Source: Xanthomarina sp. F1114 (lineage in GTDB: Bacteria; Bacteroidota; Bacteroidia; Flavobacteriales; Flavobacteriaceae). From it: a DNA stretch of 64,000 nt. Shown one piece after another: positions 18,007-26,055 of the stretch (positions within the stretch are counted from its first letter, which is position 1; each line of letters starts with the position of its first letter). Where the stretch lies: NCBI RefSeq assembly GCF_026410255.1, contig NZ_JAPMLL010000006.1, forward strand, positions 62,001 through 126,000. Reading direction: 5' to 3'. The position numbers and the translations under genes are program-made. The notes beneath the pieces were generated by a model, which had not been told where the DNA came from, did not search any database, and was given only the letters and a program-made list of their open reading frames with translations.

Positions 18007-19379
18007 TCGTTTGGTATTGATATTATAAATGTTGTTTTGTTATCCTTAAAAAACACTTTTGCCATCCCATGATGTTTTTCCGCTATTTTTTTAACGTGAT
18101 ACAACCCGACTCCATAGCCCTTTACTTCGTGAAGATTACCGTGGGGAACACGGTAAAATTTATCAAAAACTTTTGCTCTTTGTTCTTTATTCAGGCTATT
18201 TCCATTATCGCTTACAGCAAGGGTAAATTCTTGAGTATTTTCAACTAAAATTTCAATTTGATTTCCTCCATATCTTATAGCGTTGTCCAACAAGCAACCC
18301 AAGGCATTCCCTAAATGAAATGGATCTATAAACGTCTGGTTTTGGATGACTTTAGACACCTCCATTACAATCTCTTTTTCAGAGTTCAACTTGTAATTTT
18401 CAACAATTGGAGCTATCCATTCTTTTATGTTTATGGTTTGCCTGTTTAAGTTCCAGTCATTAGTATCTAAAAAGGCTGTGTCCATAAGTTGATTTACCAT
18501 TTTTTCCAACTTTCCCAATTGTTGGTTAGAATAGTCCAAATATCTGTTGGTTTTTTCAAGATCATTGGAATCATTAAAGTATCGGATGCTTTCCAGTGCT
18601 GTTCCAATGATAGCAATAGGTGTCTTGAACTCGTGGGAAATGTTGCTAATCAAATCATTTTTTATTTCAGAAAGTTGTTTTTGTTGCTTTACTATGTACA
18701 ATAAATAAAACAAGGCAAATAGAATGATTATTACCAATAAAAATGATAAAATAATATTGATCAGACTTTTTTTAAGGATAACCTTAACCGCATTGGGAAA
18801 CAACATTTCAATTTTTTCTCCTTTTTTCAAATAAGTGGATTTCCCCTTTGTAGAAAGATGTTTAGAAAATATAGCTCCTCTATGTGATGTTGCAAAAAGT
18901 GTGTCCTGCTTGTAATAATTTAAGGTATAAGGAATAGTATATTCTTTTCTATCCAATTCATTGTCCAGAAAGACCTTTAGCTTTTTAAAATTGATGGAAT
19001 CCTTGTTTATTGATATATTTATCATTTTAACATTTGCAGTAGAGGAAAGGCTCTCATGTATTTTGTCGTCTTTAAAAACTGAAATGTTTTTCGGTTCTCC
19101 CTTCATAGAAATAGCCCCCATAACCTTCTTTTCTATAGATAGATTAGACGGTCTTTCCAGGGAATCTGTTGGAACAATTAAGGTGATGTTTTTTTGCTCG
19201 GAAACCTTTATAAAATAATTGTCAAGAGCAACATCCAATGATTGTTGCATTTCCCTTTTAAAATTTGAACTGTTTTTTTGGAAATCAATATAACCTGAAT
19301 ACAATTGCACTGCTATTGTAGCTAGAATGGCAATAGTTAATAAATATGGTATTCGACGATATAATTTTTGCATAATCAA
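18003..19379 (-). CDS. Membrane sensor histidine kinase
   Basis: 458 residues. Two membrane helices (about 10-28 and 207-232) enclose a periplasmic sensor of about 180 residues with no recognised fold. The H-box SNISHEFKTPIAIIG has its histidine near 249; N-box LLDNAIRYGG, G1 VSDNGN and G2 GYGVGLYHV follow. HisKA plus HATPase class. It forms an operon with the response regulator. The signal is unknown; a periplasmic sensor beside an exported peptide gene and an outer-membrane barrel makes an envelope or peptide cue plausible. Confidence 0.92.
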   Translation of the reverse strand: MIMQKLYRRIPYLLTIAILATIAVQLYSGYIDFQKNSSNFKREMQQSLDVALDNYFIKVSEQKNITLIVPTDSLERPSNLSIEKKVMGAISMKGEPKNISVFKDDKIHESLSSTANVKMINISINKDSINFKKLKVFLDNELDRKEYTIPYTLNYYKQDTLFATSHRGAIFSKHLSTKGKSTYLKKGEKIEMLFPNAVKVILKKSLINIILSFLLVIIILFALFYLLYIVKQQKQLSEIKNDLISNISHEFKTPIAIIGTALESIRYFNDSNDLEKTNRYLDYSNQQLGKLEKMVNQLMDTAFLDTNDWNLNRQTINIKEWIAPIVENYKLNSEKEIVMEVSKVIQNQTFIDPFHLGNALGCLLDNAIRYGGNQIEILVENTQEFTLAVSDNGNSLNKEQRAKVFDKFYRVPHGNLHEVKGYGVGLYHVKKIAEKHHGMAKVFFKDNKTTFIISIPNE

Positions 19380-19437
19380 ATCAAAGGTAGTGTATTATTA
19401 TTTTTAGAAAAACAAATATGGTGATAACTGTCCATAA

Positions 19438-19596
19438 CAACAACTTCAAATTCACGCAAGCACAACCCGTTTTTACCAGCGTAAAAAGCCATCCCTCAAT
19501 AAACGGGAAGAGCTTGCTAATTTAGGTCGTCTGAAGAAACTAACGGCTGAATTGCAAGCTGTACTCAGAAAACCCAGTGCTCAACAATGGCTATAA
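19438..19596 (+). pseudogene. Start-less coding remnant, C-terminal part of an unknown protein
   Basis: A 52-codon stretch, opened only by a stop and lacking a start, translates to a basic helical C-terminus with KKPSLNKREELANLGRLKK and VLRKPSAQQWL before its stop. The base composition is visibly richer in G and C than the flanks. It sits between the histidine kinase and the right junction of the insert, where a transposition or integration gene would be expected, but I do not recognise the family. Confidence 0.45.
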
Positions 19597-19668
19597 AAAA
19601 CAGCTAATTAATACTTAACTTAAACTTTTTGCTATATTTATAACGAAAAAGATTGCTCGGAAAGGTCA

Positions 19669-19684
19669 GCGTGCACTTGCACGC
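19669..19684. repeat. Perfect short hairpin near the right end of the insert
   Basis: GCGTGCA-CT-TGCACGC is a perfect seven-base inverted repeat, 17 bases inside the right junction. No T-run follows, so it is not a typical terminator. It could be an end structure of the inserted DNA. Confidence 0.4.
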
Positions 19685-19701
19685 CACTTTTCATCGCCAA
19701 A

Positions 19702-20292
19702 ACCATAAACAGCGCTTTTAATCGGGTGTCCATGCATGGCATTAGAATTTCCTTATTGGAAAAACAAGTTGCAGCTTTAGGAATTCCTCTTTCGCTAATA
19801 AAACTTCCAGAACAACCCAGTATGGAGGATTACAACCGTATTATGACCCAAGCTACAAATCAACTTAAAAAAGATGGTTATAGTTATGGGGCGTTTGGCG
19901 ATATTTTATTAGAAGATTTAAAACAATATCGTGAAAAACAATTAGGAAATCAAGGGATAAAAACGGTGTTTCCACTTTGGCAACGAAATACAAGCGAATT
20001 AATGCAAGAGTTTCTTGATGTAGGCTTTAAGGCAGTTGTAGTTTGTGCCGATTCAAAACATTTTTCGGAAGATTTTGTTGGAAGAACGTTGGACGAAGAT
20101 TTAATTGCTTCCCTTCCAGAGGTAGTTGATCCGTGTGGCGAAAATGGCGAATTCCATACTTTTTGTTTTGATGGTCCTATATTTAAAAATCCTATAGAAT
20201 TTGAAGTGGGAGAAAAAACCTATCGCGAATATCCAAAACCGAATTCTACCGATGCTGCTTCAGGGTTTTGGTTTTGCGATTTACTTGGATAA
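19702..20292 (+). pseudogene. 3' fragment of the Dph6-like ATP-pyrophosphatase gene
   Basis: Continues the gene begun at 13148: in-frame codons from ACC at 19702 give TINSAFNRVSMHG, then LPEQPSMEDYN, YGAFGDILLEDL, and the C-terminal VDPCGENGEFHTFCFDGPI that is the hallmark of this family, ending FWFCDLLG. A GTG at 19726 could restart translation, but the product would lack the ATP-binding PP-loop, so activity is unlikely. The coding frame is otherwise undamaged, which suggests the split is recent. Confidence 0.85.
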
Positions 20293-20294
20293 CC

Positions 20295-20343
20295 ATAAAA
20301 AAATGCCACTAATCTTAATTGGAGATTAAGGATATAGCGGCAT
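20295..20343 (-). terminator. Terminator of the BtuG-like/BtuB-like operon
   Basis: Read on the minus strand, a long imperfect hairpin (TGCC/GGCA at the base, CTTAAT/ATTAAG at the top, loop of five) ends in a run of seven T. It lies about 75 bases past the stop of the minus-strand lipoprotein gene. Confidence 0.65.
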
Positions 20344-20416
20344 CTAATACAAATAAAATGTTTTACTAAATTTTATATTTCAGTAAAAACCCGATACTTT
20401 AATATCGAACAAAAAA

Positions 20417-21481
20417 CTAATTAAAATAAATTTTTGAAGCGATCAGTCCTACTTCAAAAGTATGAATTACAGATTTCGTGTTTAAATCATAAACAACCAA
20501 ATCGCTTAAAGACACAAAGTCTTTGGCATCTGTAACATATAATTTATCATCTTTCACAGACATTCCATAAGGGGAAATTGCACCTAAGTTAATTATTGAT
20601 GTACTAGGCAATGAACTGGCAGAGTCGCTTAACTCAAAAATCTCATTTCCAGACTGGTAATATACTTTTCCGTTTGTATATCCCATAACGCTTGGATGTA
20701 CGCCATTGGCAAAAGTCAAAGTTTCAACAACTGTATTGGACGATAAATCTATTTTAGAAATAGACGCAGGGGTTTCATCACCTGTCCAAGCAGCTTTGCC
20801 TTCACATAAAACTACTAATTGTCCACTATTATTAATAATCATTTCATCTGGAACATCATTAACTAGAATAGTAGAAACATCAGAATTTGACACATTAATT
20901 ACAGAAACTATATTATTAGAGCCATATCCTCCTTTATGAGATACATATAACTTATTTCCAACACTTAGTATTTGCTCCGGTCCTTCTTCTACCGGGATAG
21001 TATCAATTACCGCATTGGTTGCTAGATCTACAACTGCAATAAAATCATCTGTAGAATCTGTAGGATCTCCCCAATTTGTTACATAACCATTTCCTCCGGC
21101 AAAAGCTATAAATCTTGGTAGTTCCAACCCAGCAGAAATTGTTGCTTCTTTTATAAAACTATATCTATTTACTACATGGATATTATTGTTGTCAACAACC
21201 ACATAGGCATTATTGTCATTAATTCCCATAGATTGCACATAAGTTCCTAATTCTTCAGCATTAACATTAAAAAACACATTGGTTTCTGAAGTAGAAAAGT
21301 CATTAGAAATAAAAGACACCGAACCTGAAAGTGTACCACCTTCTGCACTAACAAAAATTCCATTCTCATAATCGCCTAAAGCAACTGGAGGATTCACAAA
21401 ATTGTCATCGTCGTCACTACAAGACGTGGTTAGAAAACCAAATACTAAGACTAAAGTTAAAAATTTAAATACGTTTTTCAT
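20417..21481 (-). CDS. BtuG-like surface beta-propeller lipoprotein (DUF5074/YncE-like)
   Basis: 354 residues. Lipoprotein signal with cysteine 21 followed by SDDDDN, an acidic stretch of the kind used as a surface-export signal in Bacteroidota. The mature part has repeated blades such as YVVVDNNNIHVVNRYSF and LYVTDAKDFVSLSDLVVYD, fitting a YncE/DUF5074 seven-bladed propeller. In Bacteroides, BtuG is a surface lipoprotein of this fold that binds B12 and sits on BtuB. Here it follows a BtuB-like receptor gene by four bases, behind a cobalamin riboswitch, so the same role is likely. Confidence 0.8.
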   Translation of the reverse strand: MKNVFKFLTLVLVFGFLTTSCSDDDDNFVNPPVALGDYENGIFVSAEGGTLSGSVSFISNDFSTSETNVFFNVNAEELGTYVQSMGINDNNAYVVVDNNNIHVVNRYSFIKEATISAGLELPRFIAFAGGNGYVTNWGDPTDSTDDFIAVVDLATNAVIDTIPVEEGPEQILSVGNKLYVSHKGGYGSNNIVSVINVSNSDVSTILVNDVPDEMIINNSGQLVVLCEGKAAWTGDETPASISKIDLSSNTVVETLTFANGVHPSVMGYTNGKVYYQSGNEIFELSDSASSLPSTSIINLGAISPYGMSVKDDKLYVTDAKDFVSLSDLVVYDLNTKSVIHTFEVGLIASKIYFN

Positions 21482-21485
21482 TTTT

Positions 21486-23321
21486 TTAAAAATTAAGGTT
21501 TATATAAAAGTTATAATTAATTCCAGGCATATATCTATTTACTACTGCCTGATAATTGACATTAAAAAGATTCTCAAATTGAATTCCTACAGTGTAATTA
21601 AGGTGTTTTCCAAAGGCATATTCTGCTCCAGCATTCGATAATAAATAAGCATCTAAAACATACTTTGGATTATTATCTGATAATGTAAACACTTCTCCCA
21701 CATATAACATTTGGTAATATGCAGACACACGTTTGTATTGATAATTCAAGGAAGCCGTAGCTTTATGGTAAGGCACATAAATTAGCTGCTTTTTGGTTTC
21801 TTTATTCTCAGACACGGTATAAGCATAAGTGCTTCCTAGAGATATTTTATGAGCTTGAAATTGTTGTTCAAACTGAAATTTAGCTTCAAGTCCGTAACTT
21901 AAAACCTTATCGGTATTTATAGGTGTCCATATACTTCCGTTAGGAAGCCAACGAATCATATTTTTAATGTCGTTATAATACGCTACCACAGAAAAAGACA
22001 ATTTGTTAAACTTTAATTCATTTCCTAGTTCTATCTGGTAGGATGTTTCTGGGTTTAACTCCAAGTTTCCACTTCCAAACCAATACAAATCGTTGTATGT
22101 AGGTATTCTAAAATTCTTAGAACCATTAATATTGATACGATAGTTGGGAGTTACACGATATTGCAATCCCAGACTATACAGCAAAGGACTTTCATAATTA
22201 TTAGTAAGTTCTTTTCTAAGACTGGCTTCGTATAAAAACTTATTAAAGGTTTGCTTAAACAATAAACTGAAACTAGAAATAGTTCGTTCATTTTTAGCAA
22301 TATCAGAGCCTTCTCCCGTGGTAGTTTTTAAATCTAAAACACCTTGTAAACTAGCATTTTTAAGAATCTTATAGTCTAACTGATACTTTCCTATAAACGA
22401 TTTTGCATCTCCAAAACTAAAGTTCTCCTTTTCTATATTCGGGAAGTATTTATATTTTTCTGTTATATGTGCCAGGCTCATGGTAGAAATAAACCTCCCA
22501 TAAAAACCTTGCCATTCTAAAAGGTTTCTAGTATTAAAATCTTGATATTTTGTAGGAGTTTCCGAAGGAAAAATTAAAGAAAAATGACGGTCGGAATCAA
22601 ACAAATAACTGTACAGCTTTACAACATTCTTATTATTTATTTTGTAACCAACATTTGCAGAAAATGTAGCATTATAAAATTGACCATTTAAATTAGTTTT
22701 ATCGCTGTCTACGTACGGATAATCGTTTGAGGAACTTGTTCTACTTAAGCCTATTTCAACAGAAAATTTATCTGTAGATATGCTTCCATTATAGCTAAGA
22801 TCTAATGTATTAAAGCTACCATAATTAGCGTAAAGTTTGTTTTGGAAACCAGAATTAAATTTCAGATTATTATTTAAATGTACCGAACCACCAATAGCAC
22901 CACTTCCATAGAGCACAGAGCCACCTCCACTTCTAACTGTAATATTATTGAAGTTTCTAATATTAATGGTATTAAAATCTGTTTGCCCATTAAATTGTGA
23001 ATTAATATTAATCCCATTCCAAATAACGGCTGTTTGCTGCGCAGTTGTCCCTCTAAAAGATGGAGACGACACCATACCTAAACCATTTTCCTTAAAGTAA
23101 ATAGAACCATTATTATTGAGCAGTTGTGTTAAAGATGAAGCGCTTCTTGTTAAAACACTATCTTTTAAAACACTTGTGAGCTGCGTATCTGAAAACGTTT
23201 GTAGATAGCTATCAGATTTTAAAACAATTTCGTCAAGTTGTTGTATGGAGTCCAGAGGCGACTGCGACCATGCCACAACACCTATATGTAATACCAGAAA
23301 AAAGCTAAAAACCTGTTTCAT
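21486..23321 (-). CDS. btuB: BtuB-like TonB-dependent cobalamin receptor
   Basis: 611 residues. Signal peptide ending AWSQ; TonB-box-like LDEIVLKS near residues 29-36; plug domain about 45-150 (GMVSSPSFRGTTAQQTAVIWNG, then VRSGGGSVLYGSGAIGG); beta-barrel to the C-terminal NFYINLNF. Size and plug motifs fit outer-membrane vitamin B12 receptors. Assignment to B12 rests mainly on the cobalamin riboswitch just upstream and on the BtuG-like and BtuFCD-like neighbours. Confidence 0.87.
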   Translation of the reverse strand: MKQVFSFFLVLHIGVVAWSQSPLDSIQQLDEIVLKSDSYLQTFSDTQLTSVLKDSVLTRSASSLTQLLNNNGSIYFKENGLGMVSSPSFRGTTAQQTAVIWNGININSQFNGQTDFNTINIRNFNNITVRSGGGSVLYGSGAIGGSVHLNNNLKFNSGFQNKLYANYGSFNTLDLSYNGSISTDKFSVEIGLSRTSSSNDYPYVDSDKTNLNGQFYNATFSANVGYKINNKNVVKLYSYLFDSDRHFSLIFPSETPTKYQDFNTRNLLEWQGFYGRFISTMSLAHITEKYKYFPNIEKENFSFGDAKSFIGKYQLDYKILKNASLQGVLDLKTTTGEGSDIAKNERTISSFSLLFKQTFNKFLYEASLRKELTNNYESPLLYSLGLQYRVTPNYRININGSKNFRIPTYNDLYWFGSGNLELNPETSYQIELGNELKFNKLSFSVVAYYNDIKNMIRWLPNGSIWTPINTDKVLSYGLEAKFQFEQQFQAHKISLGSTYAYTVSENKETKKQLIYVPYHKATASLNYQYKRVSAYYQMLYVGEVFTLSDNNPKYVLDAYLLSNAGAEYAFGKHLNYTVGIQFENLFNVNYQAVVNRYMPGINYNFYINLNF

Positions 23322-23362
23322 ATCCTTAAAGTTCTTTTCCCGAAAACTTTTAATTTAAGTTG

Positions 23363-23615
23363 ATAATCATGGCAGGTCTCCTGACTTGTTTTATGCTATT
23401 GAACCTTCCCAGCTTTTATAAACCAGTGGTTATTGAAGTAATAGCCTCTCTAAAATGAGATACGTTTAATTAAGACGTATAAACTTACAGTTGCGGGAAC
23501 AGTCCAAGAATGAAGATTAACGCATATTGGTTTTTGATTTTATGAACTACAACATATAATTCAACAATCGCTTTTTAACAAGCATCAATCTTTTCACTTG
23601 ATTCCCTTTTAATCG
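23363..23615 (-). promoter_or_regulatory. Cobalamin (AdoCbl-type) riboswitch
   Basis: On the minus strand the element reads, in order: GGGAATCAAGTGAAAA near 23590-23607, GGACTGTTCCCGCAACTG near 23490-23508, CCACTGG with GGGAAGG near 23408-23432, and AGTCAGGAGACCTGCC near 23371-23387. These are the conserved blocks of the B12 riboswitch, including the B12 box, in the right order and spacing. It precedes the BtuB-like gene by about 40 bases and would switch off the receptor and lipoprotein genes when cobalamin is plentiful. Confidence 0.93.
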
Positions 23616-23688
23616 ACTATTTAGTCGAACCAAAATTCTTTACAAAAATAGATTAATAAAAATGAATTACTCAAAGAACTTTAGAAAA

Positions 23689-23796
23689 TTATTTTTTCTT
23701 ATTGAGTTTGTAGATAAGATAAACGAAGCCAACTAAAAAATGGAAGATTATTATTCCTGCTACTATATATATTGTTAAATTTGACCCGTCTCTCAT
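23689..23796 (-). CDS. Small single-pass membrane protein, 35 residues
   Basis: An ATG-started frame encoding MRDGSNLTIYIVAG, a hydrophobic helix of about 22 residues, and the basic end YLIYKLNKKK before a TAA. The sharp helix boundaries, Asn/Lys-rich ends and clean start and stop make it a credible small gene, although short. It lies upstream of the riboswitch on the same strand and divergent from the BtuF-like gene. I do not recognise a family. Confidence 0.5.
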   Translation of the reverse strand: MRDGSNLTIYIVAGIIIFHFLVGFVYLIYKLNKKK

Positions 23797-23861
23797 GGTT
23801 TTAATTTTTACAAATTTAAAACTTTGAGCATTCTTAGAAAGTTACAAATGTTACATAAATT

Positions 23862-25004
23862 ATGATTTCTAGATATTTTTTAATTGGTCTTTTTTTTCTA
23901 CTATTTAATTGCAAAGACAAAGAAACCCGTACTTCTTTAAAACTAGATGTGGCAAAGACAGAATTAGCCCATGCCAAAGGTTTCGAGATAAAACACCACG
24001 AGAATTTTACGAGCTTAATTATAAAAAGTCCTTGGCCAGAATCTAAAAAAACATATCATTATGCTTTGGTGCATAAAAACATGGCTTCAAAAGTTACCTT
24101 AAACAAAGATAATTTCGATGGTATAATTACTGTTCCTATTGAAAAAATGGTGGTTACTTCCACCACGCATATTCCAGCTTTAGAACTTTTAGAAGTAGAA
24201 AATACACTTATAGGATTTCCTGGAACCGACTATATTTCTTCAGAAAAAACAAGAGCCAGAGTTGATAATGGTTCCATTAGAGAATTGGGCAAAAACGAAG
24301 GTATAAATACCGAAGTTTTATTAGAAATACGTCCGGATGTTGTTATTGGCTTTGGCATGGACAATAACAATAAATCTTTCGATAATATTAAAAAAGCTGG
24401 AATTCCTGTGATTTATAATGGCGACTGGGTGGAACACTCTCCCTTAGCAAAAGCCGAATGGATCAAGTTTTTTGGTGTGTTATATAATAAAAGAACAGAA
24501 GCTGATTCTATTTATAATACTATTGAAAAAAATTATTTAGAGGCAAAAGCTTTAGCTTCAGACGCAAAAAACAAGCCCACCGTTTTAAGCGGCGCCATGC
24601 ACAAAGACATGTGGTATTTGCCAAATGGCACAAGCACCGAAGCTCAGATTTTAAAAGATGCACATGTAGATTATTTATGGAGTGAAACCGAAGGGGTTGG
24701 CAGTTTATCTTTAAACTTTGAAGTGGTTTTTGAAAAAGCCAAGAATGCGCAATTATGGATCAACCCTTCGTATTACACTTCTTATGAAGCACTAGAAAAA
24801 GCCAATCCGCATTATACAAAATTTGAAGCCTTTAAAAATAAAAACATGTACACTTTTGCCAATACAAAAGGAGCTACCGGAGGCGTTTTGTATTACGAAT
24901 TGGGTATTGCCAGACCAGATTTAGTATTAAAAGACATTATTAAAGTTTGTCATCCAGAACTATTAGAAAATTACACACCCTATTTTTTTAAACCTTTAGA
25001 ATAA
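23862..25004 (+). CDS. btuF: BtuF-like ABC substrate-binding lipoprotein
   Basis: 380 residues. Lipoprotein signal with cysteine 17 (LFNC). A class III periplasmic-binding-protein fold follows: MVVTSTTHIPALELL, then EVLLEIRPDVVIGFG, a long backbone helix, and a second lobe ending near EASPLV-like IKVCHPELL. It is followed with no gap by a FecCD-type permease and then an ATPase. B12 or corrinoid is the likely ligand given the riboswitch-controlled receptor next door; an iron-chelate importer is the alternative. Confidence 0.82.
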   Translation: MISRYFLIGLFFLLFNCKDKETRTSLKLDVAKTELAHAKGFEIKHHENFTSLIIKSPWPESKKTYHYALVHKNMASKVTLNKDNFDGIITVPIEKMVVTSTTHIPALELLEVENTLIGFPGTDYISSEKTRARVDNGSIRELGKNEGINTEVLLEIRPDVVIGFGMDNNNKSFDNIKKAGIPVIYNGDWVEHSPLAKAEWIKFFGVLYNKRTEADSIYNTIEKNYLEAKALASDAKNKPTVLSGAMHKDMWYLPNGTSTEAQILKDAHVDYLWSETEGVGSLSLNFEVVFEKAKNAQLWINPSYYTSYEALEKANPHYTKFEAFKNKNMYTFANTKGATGGVLYYELGIARPDLVLKDIIKVCHPELLENYTPYFFKPLE

Positions 25005-26033
25005 TTGCCAAAAACAAACACATATACTTTTTCTTTTATAGCATTAATCCTTTTATTGATTATATGCTTTTTCTTGAATATTAGTTTGGGTTCTGTTTCC
25101 ATTCCAAATTGGGCTATTTTTAAAAGTTTCTTTGGAACCTTAGAACATGAATCTTGGTCATACATTATTCAGGATTACAGACTTCCAAAAGCATTAACAG
25201 CAATTTTGGTGGGCTCTGGTTTAGGAATTTCAGGCTTATTAATGCAAACCTTATTCCGAAACCCCTTAGCCGGACCATTTGTGTTGGGTATTAGTTCTGG
25301 AGCTAGTTTAGGAGTCGCATTAGTTATATTAGGCGCTGGTATATTTGGTGGTGTTTTTGCATCTTTATTAATCTCTAAATGGAGTATTGTTATTGCTGCC
25401 AGCTTGGGTAGTTTTTTAGTATTACTTGCTGTATTAGTGGTTTCATCTAGGGTAAAAGACACCATGGCTATTTTAATTATCGGACTCATGTTTGGAAGCA
25501 TTACAGCTGCAGTGGTAAGTGTCCTTTCCTATTTTAGCTCGGCCGAACAATTACAACAGTATATTTTTTGGGGCTTTGGAAGTTTGGGAAATTTATCTTG
25601 GAACGAACTTCTTATATTTTTTATTATTTATTGCTTCGGAATTTGTCTAAGCATCATTTCCATAAAAGGTCTAAACACCTTACTTTTAGGAGAAAACTAC
25701 GCAAAAAGTCTGGGATTAAACATCAAACAAAGTCGTTTTATAATTATTATTGCAACTAGTTTATTAGCAGGAACTATCACGGCTTTTGCCGGACCTATTG
25801 CTTTTATAGGTTTGGCAATTCCACATATTACAAGACAGGTTTTTAACACCTCCAATCATAAAATATTATTACCGGCAGTGTTTTTATTTGGAGCTATTAT
25901 CATGCTAATTTGCGATAGTATTGCACAAGTTCCAGCAAGCGACTATACCTTACCTATAAATGCCATAACATCTTTAATTGGAGCTCCGGTAGTTATTTGG
26001 TTATTGGTAAGAAAACGTAAAATGATTTTTTAA
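25005..26033 (+). CDS. btuC: BtuC-like FecCD-family ABC permease
   Basis: 342 residues with about ten membrane helices. Family motifs: LPKALTAILVGSGLGISGLL and QTLFRNPLAGPFVLGISSGA in the first third, and GTITAFAGPIAFIGLAIPH, the coupling-helix region, near residue 255. The TTG at 25005 is the first in-frame start and directly follows the TAA of the BtuF-like gene; no internal ATG leaves a complete first helix, so TTG is accepted. Works with the flanking binding protein and ATPase. Confidence 0.87.
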   Translation: MPKTNTYTFSFIALILLLIICFFLNISLGSVSIPNWAIFKSFFGTLEHESWSYIIQDYRLPKALTAILVGSGLGISGLLMQTLFRNPLAGPFVLGISSGASLGVALVILGAGIFGGVFASLLISKWSIVIAASLGSFLVLLAVLVVSSRVKDTMAILIIGLMFGSITAAVVSVLSYFSSAEQLQQYIFWGFGSLGNLSWNELLIFFIIYCFGICLSIISIKGLNTLLLGENYAKSLGLNIKQSRFIIIIATSLLAGTITAFAGPIAFIGLAIPHITRQVFNTSNHKILLPAVFLFGAIIMLICDSIAQVPASDYTLPINAITSLIGAPVVIWLLVRKRKMIF

Positions 26034-26055
26034 ATTATAGATTAAGACTGAATTA

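Larger units (their letters stand above)
13259..19704. mobile_element. About 6.4-kb inserted cassette within the Dph6-like gene
   Basis: Boundaries are set by the host gene: AACC at 13255-13258 ends the left gene part and AACC at 19701-19704 begins the right part, consistent with a 4-bp target duplication or a short crossover. The insert starts GTTGAGC, which fits the GTTRRRY core of integron-type recombination sites, followed by stem-loop-forming sequence. The right end is not its inverted repeat. No intact transposase or integrase is encoded. Cargo: a Cys-rich peptide, a GLPGLI protein, an outer-membrane barrel, a response regulator and a histidine kinase, plus a 52-codon coding remnant near the right end. 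How it moved is not resolved. Confidence 0.65.

Noticed and set aside
19669-19684. Terminator at the right end of the insert
   Set aside because: The hairpin is perfect but no T-run follows on either strand.
13259-19704. Ordinary IS-type transposon with terminal inverted repeats
   Set aside because: The two ends are not inverted repeats of one another and no transposase gene is intact inside; only a 4-bp shared sequence is seen at the junctions.
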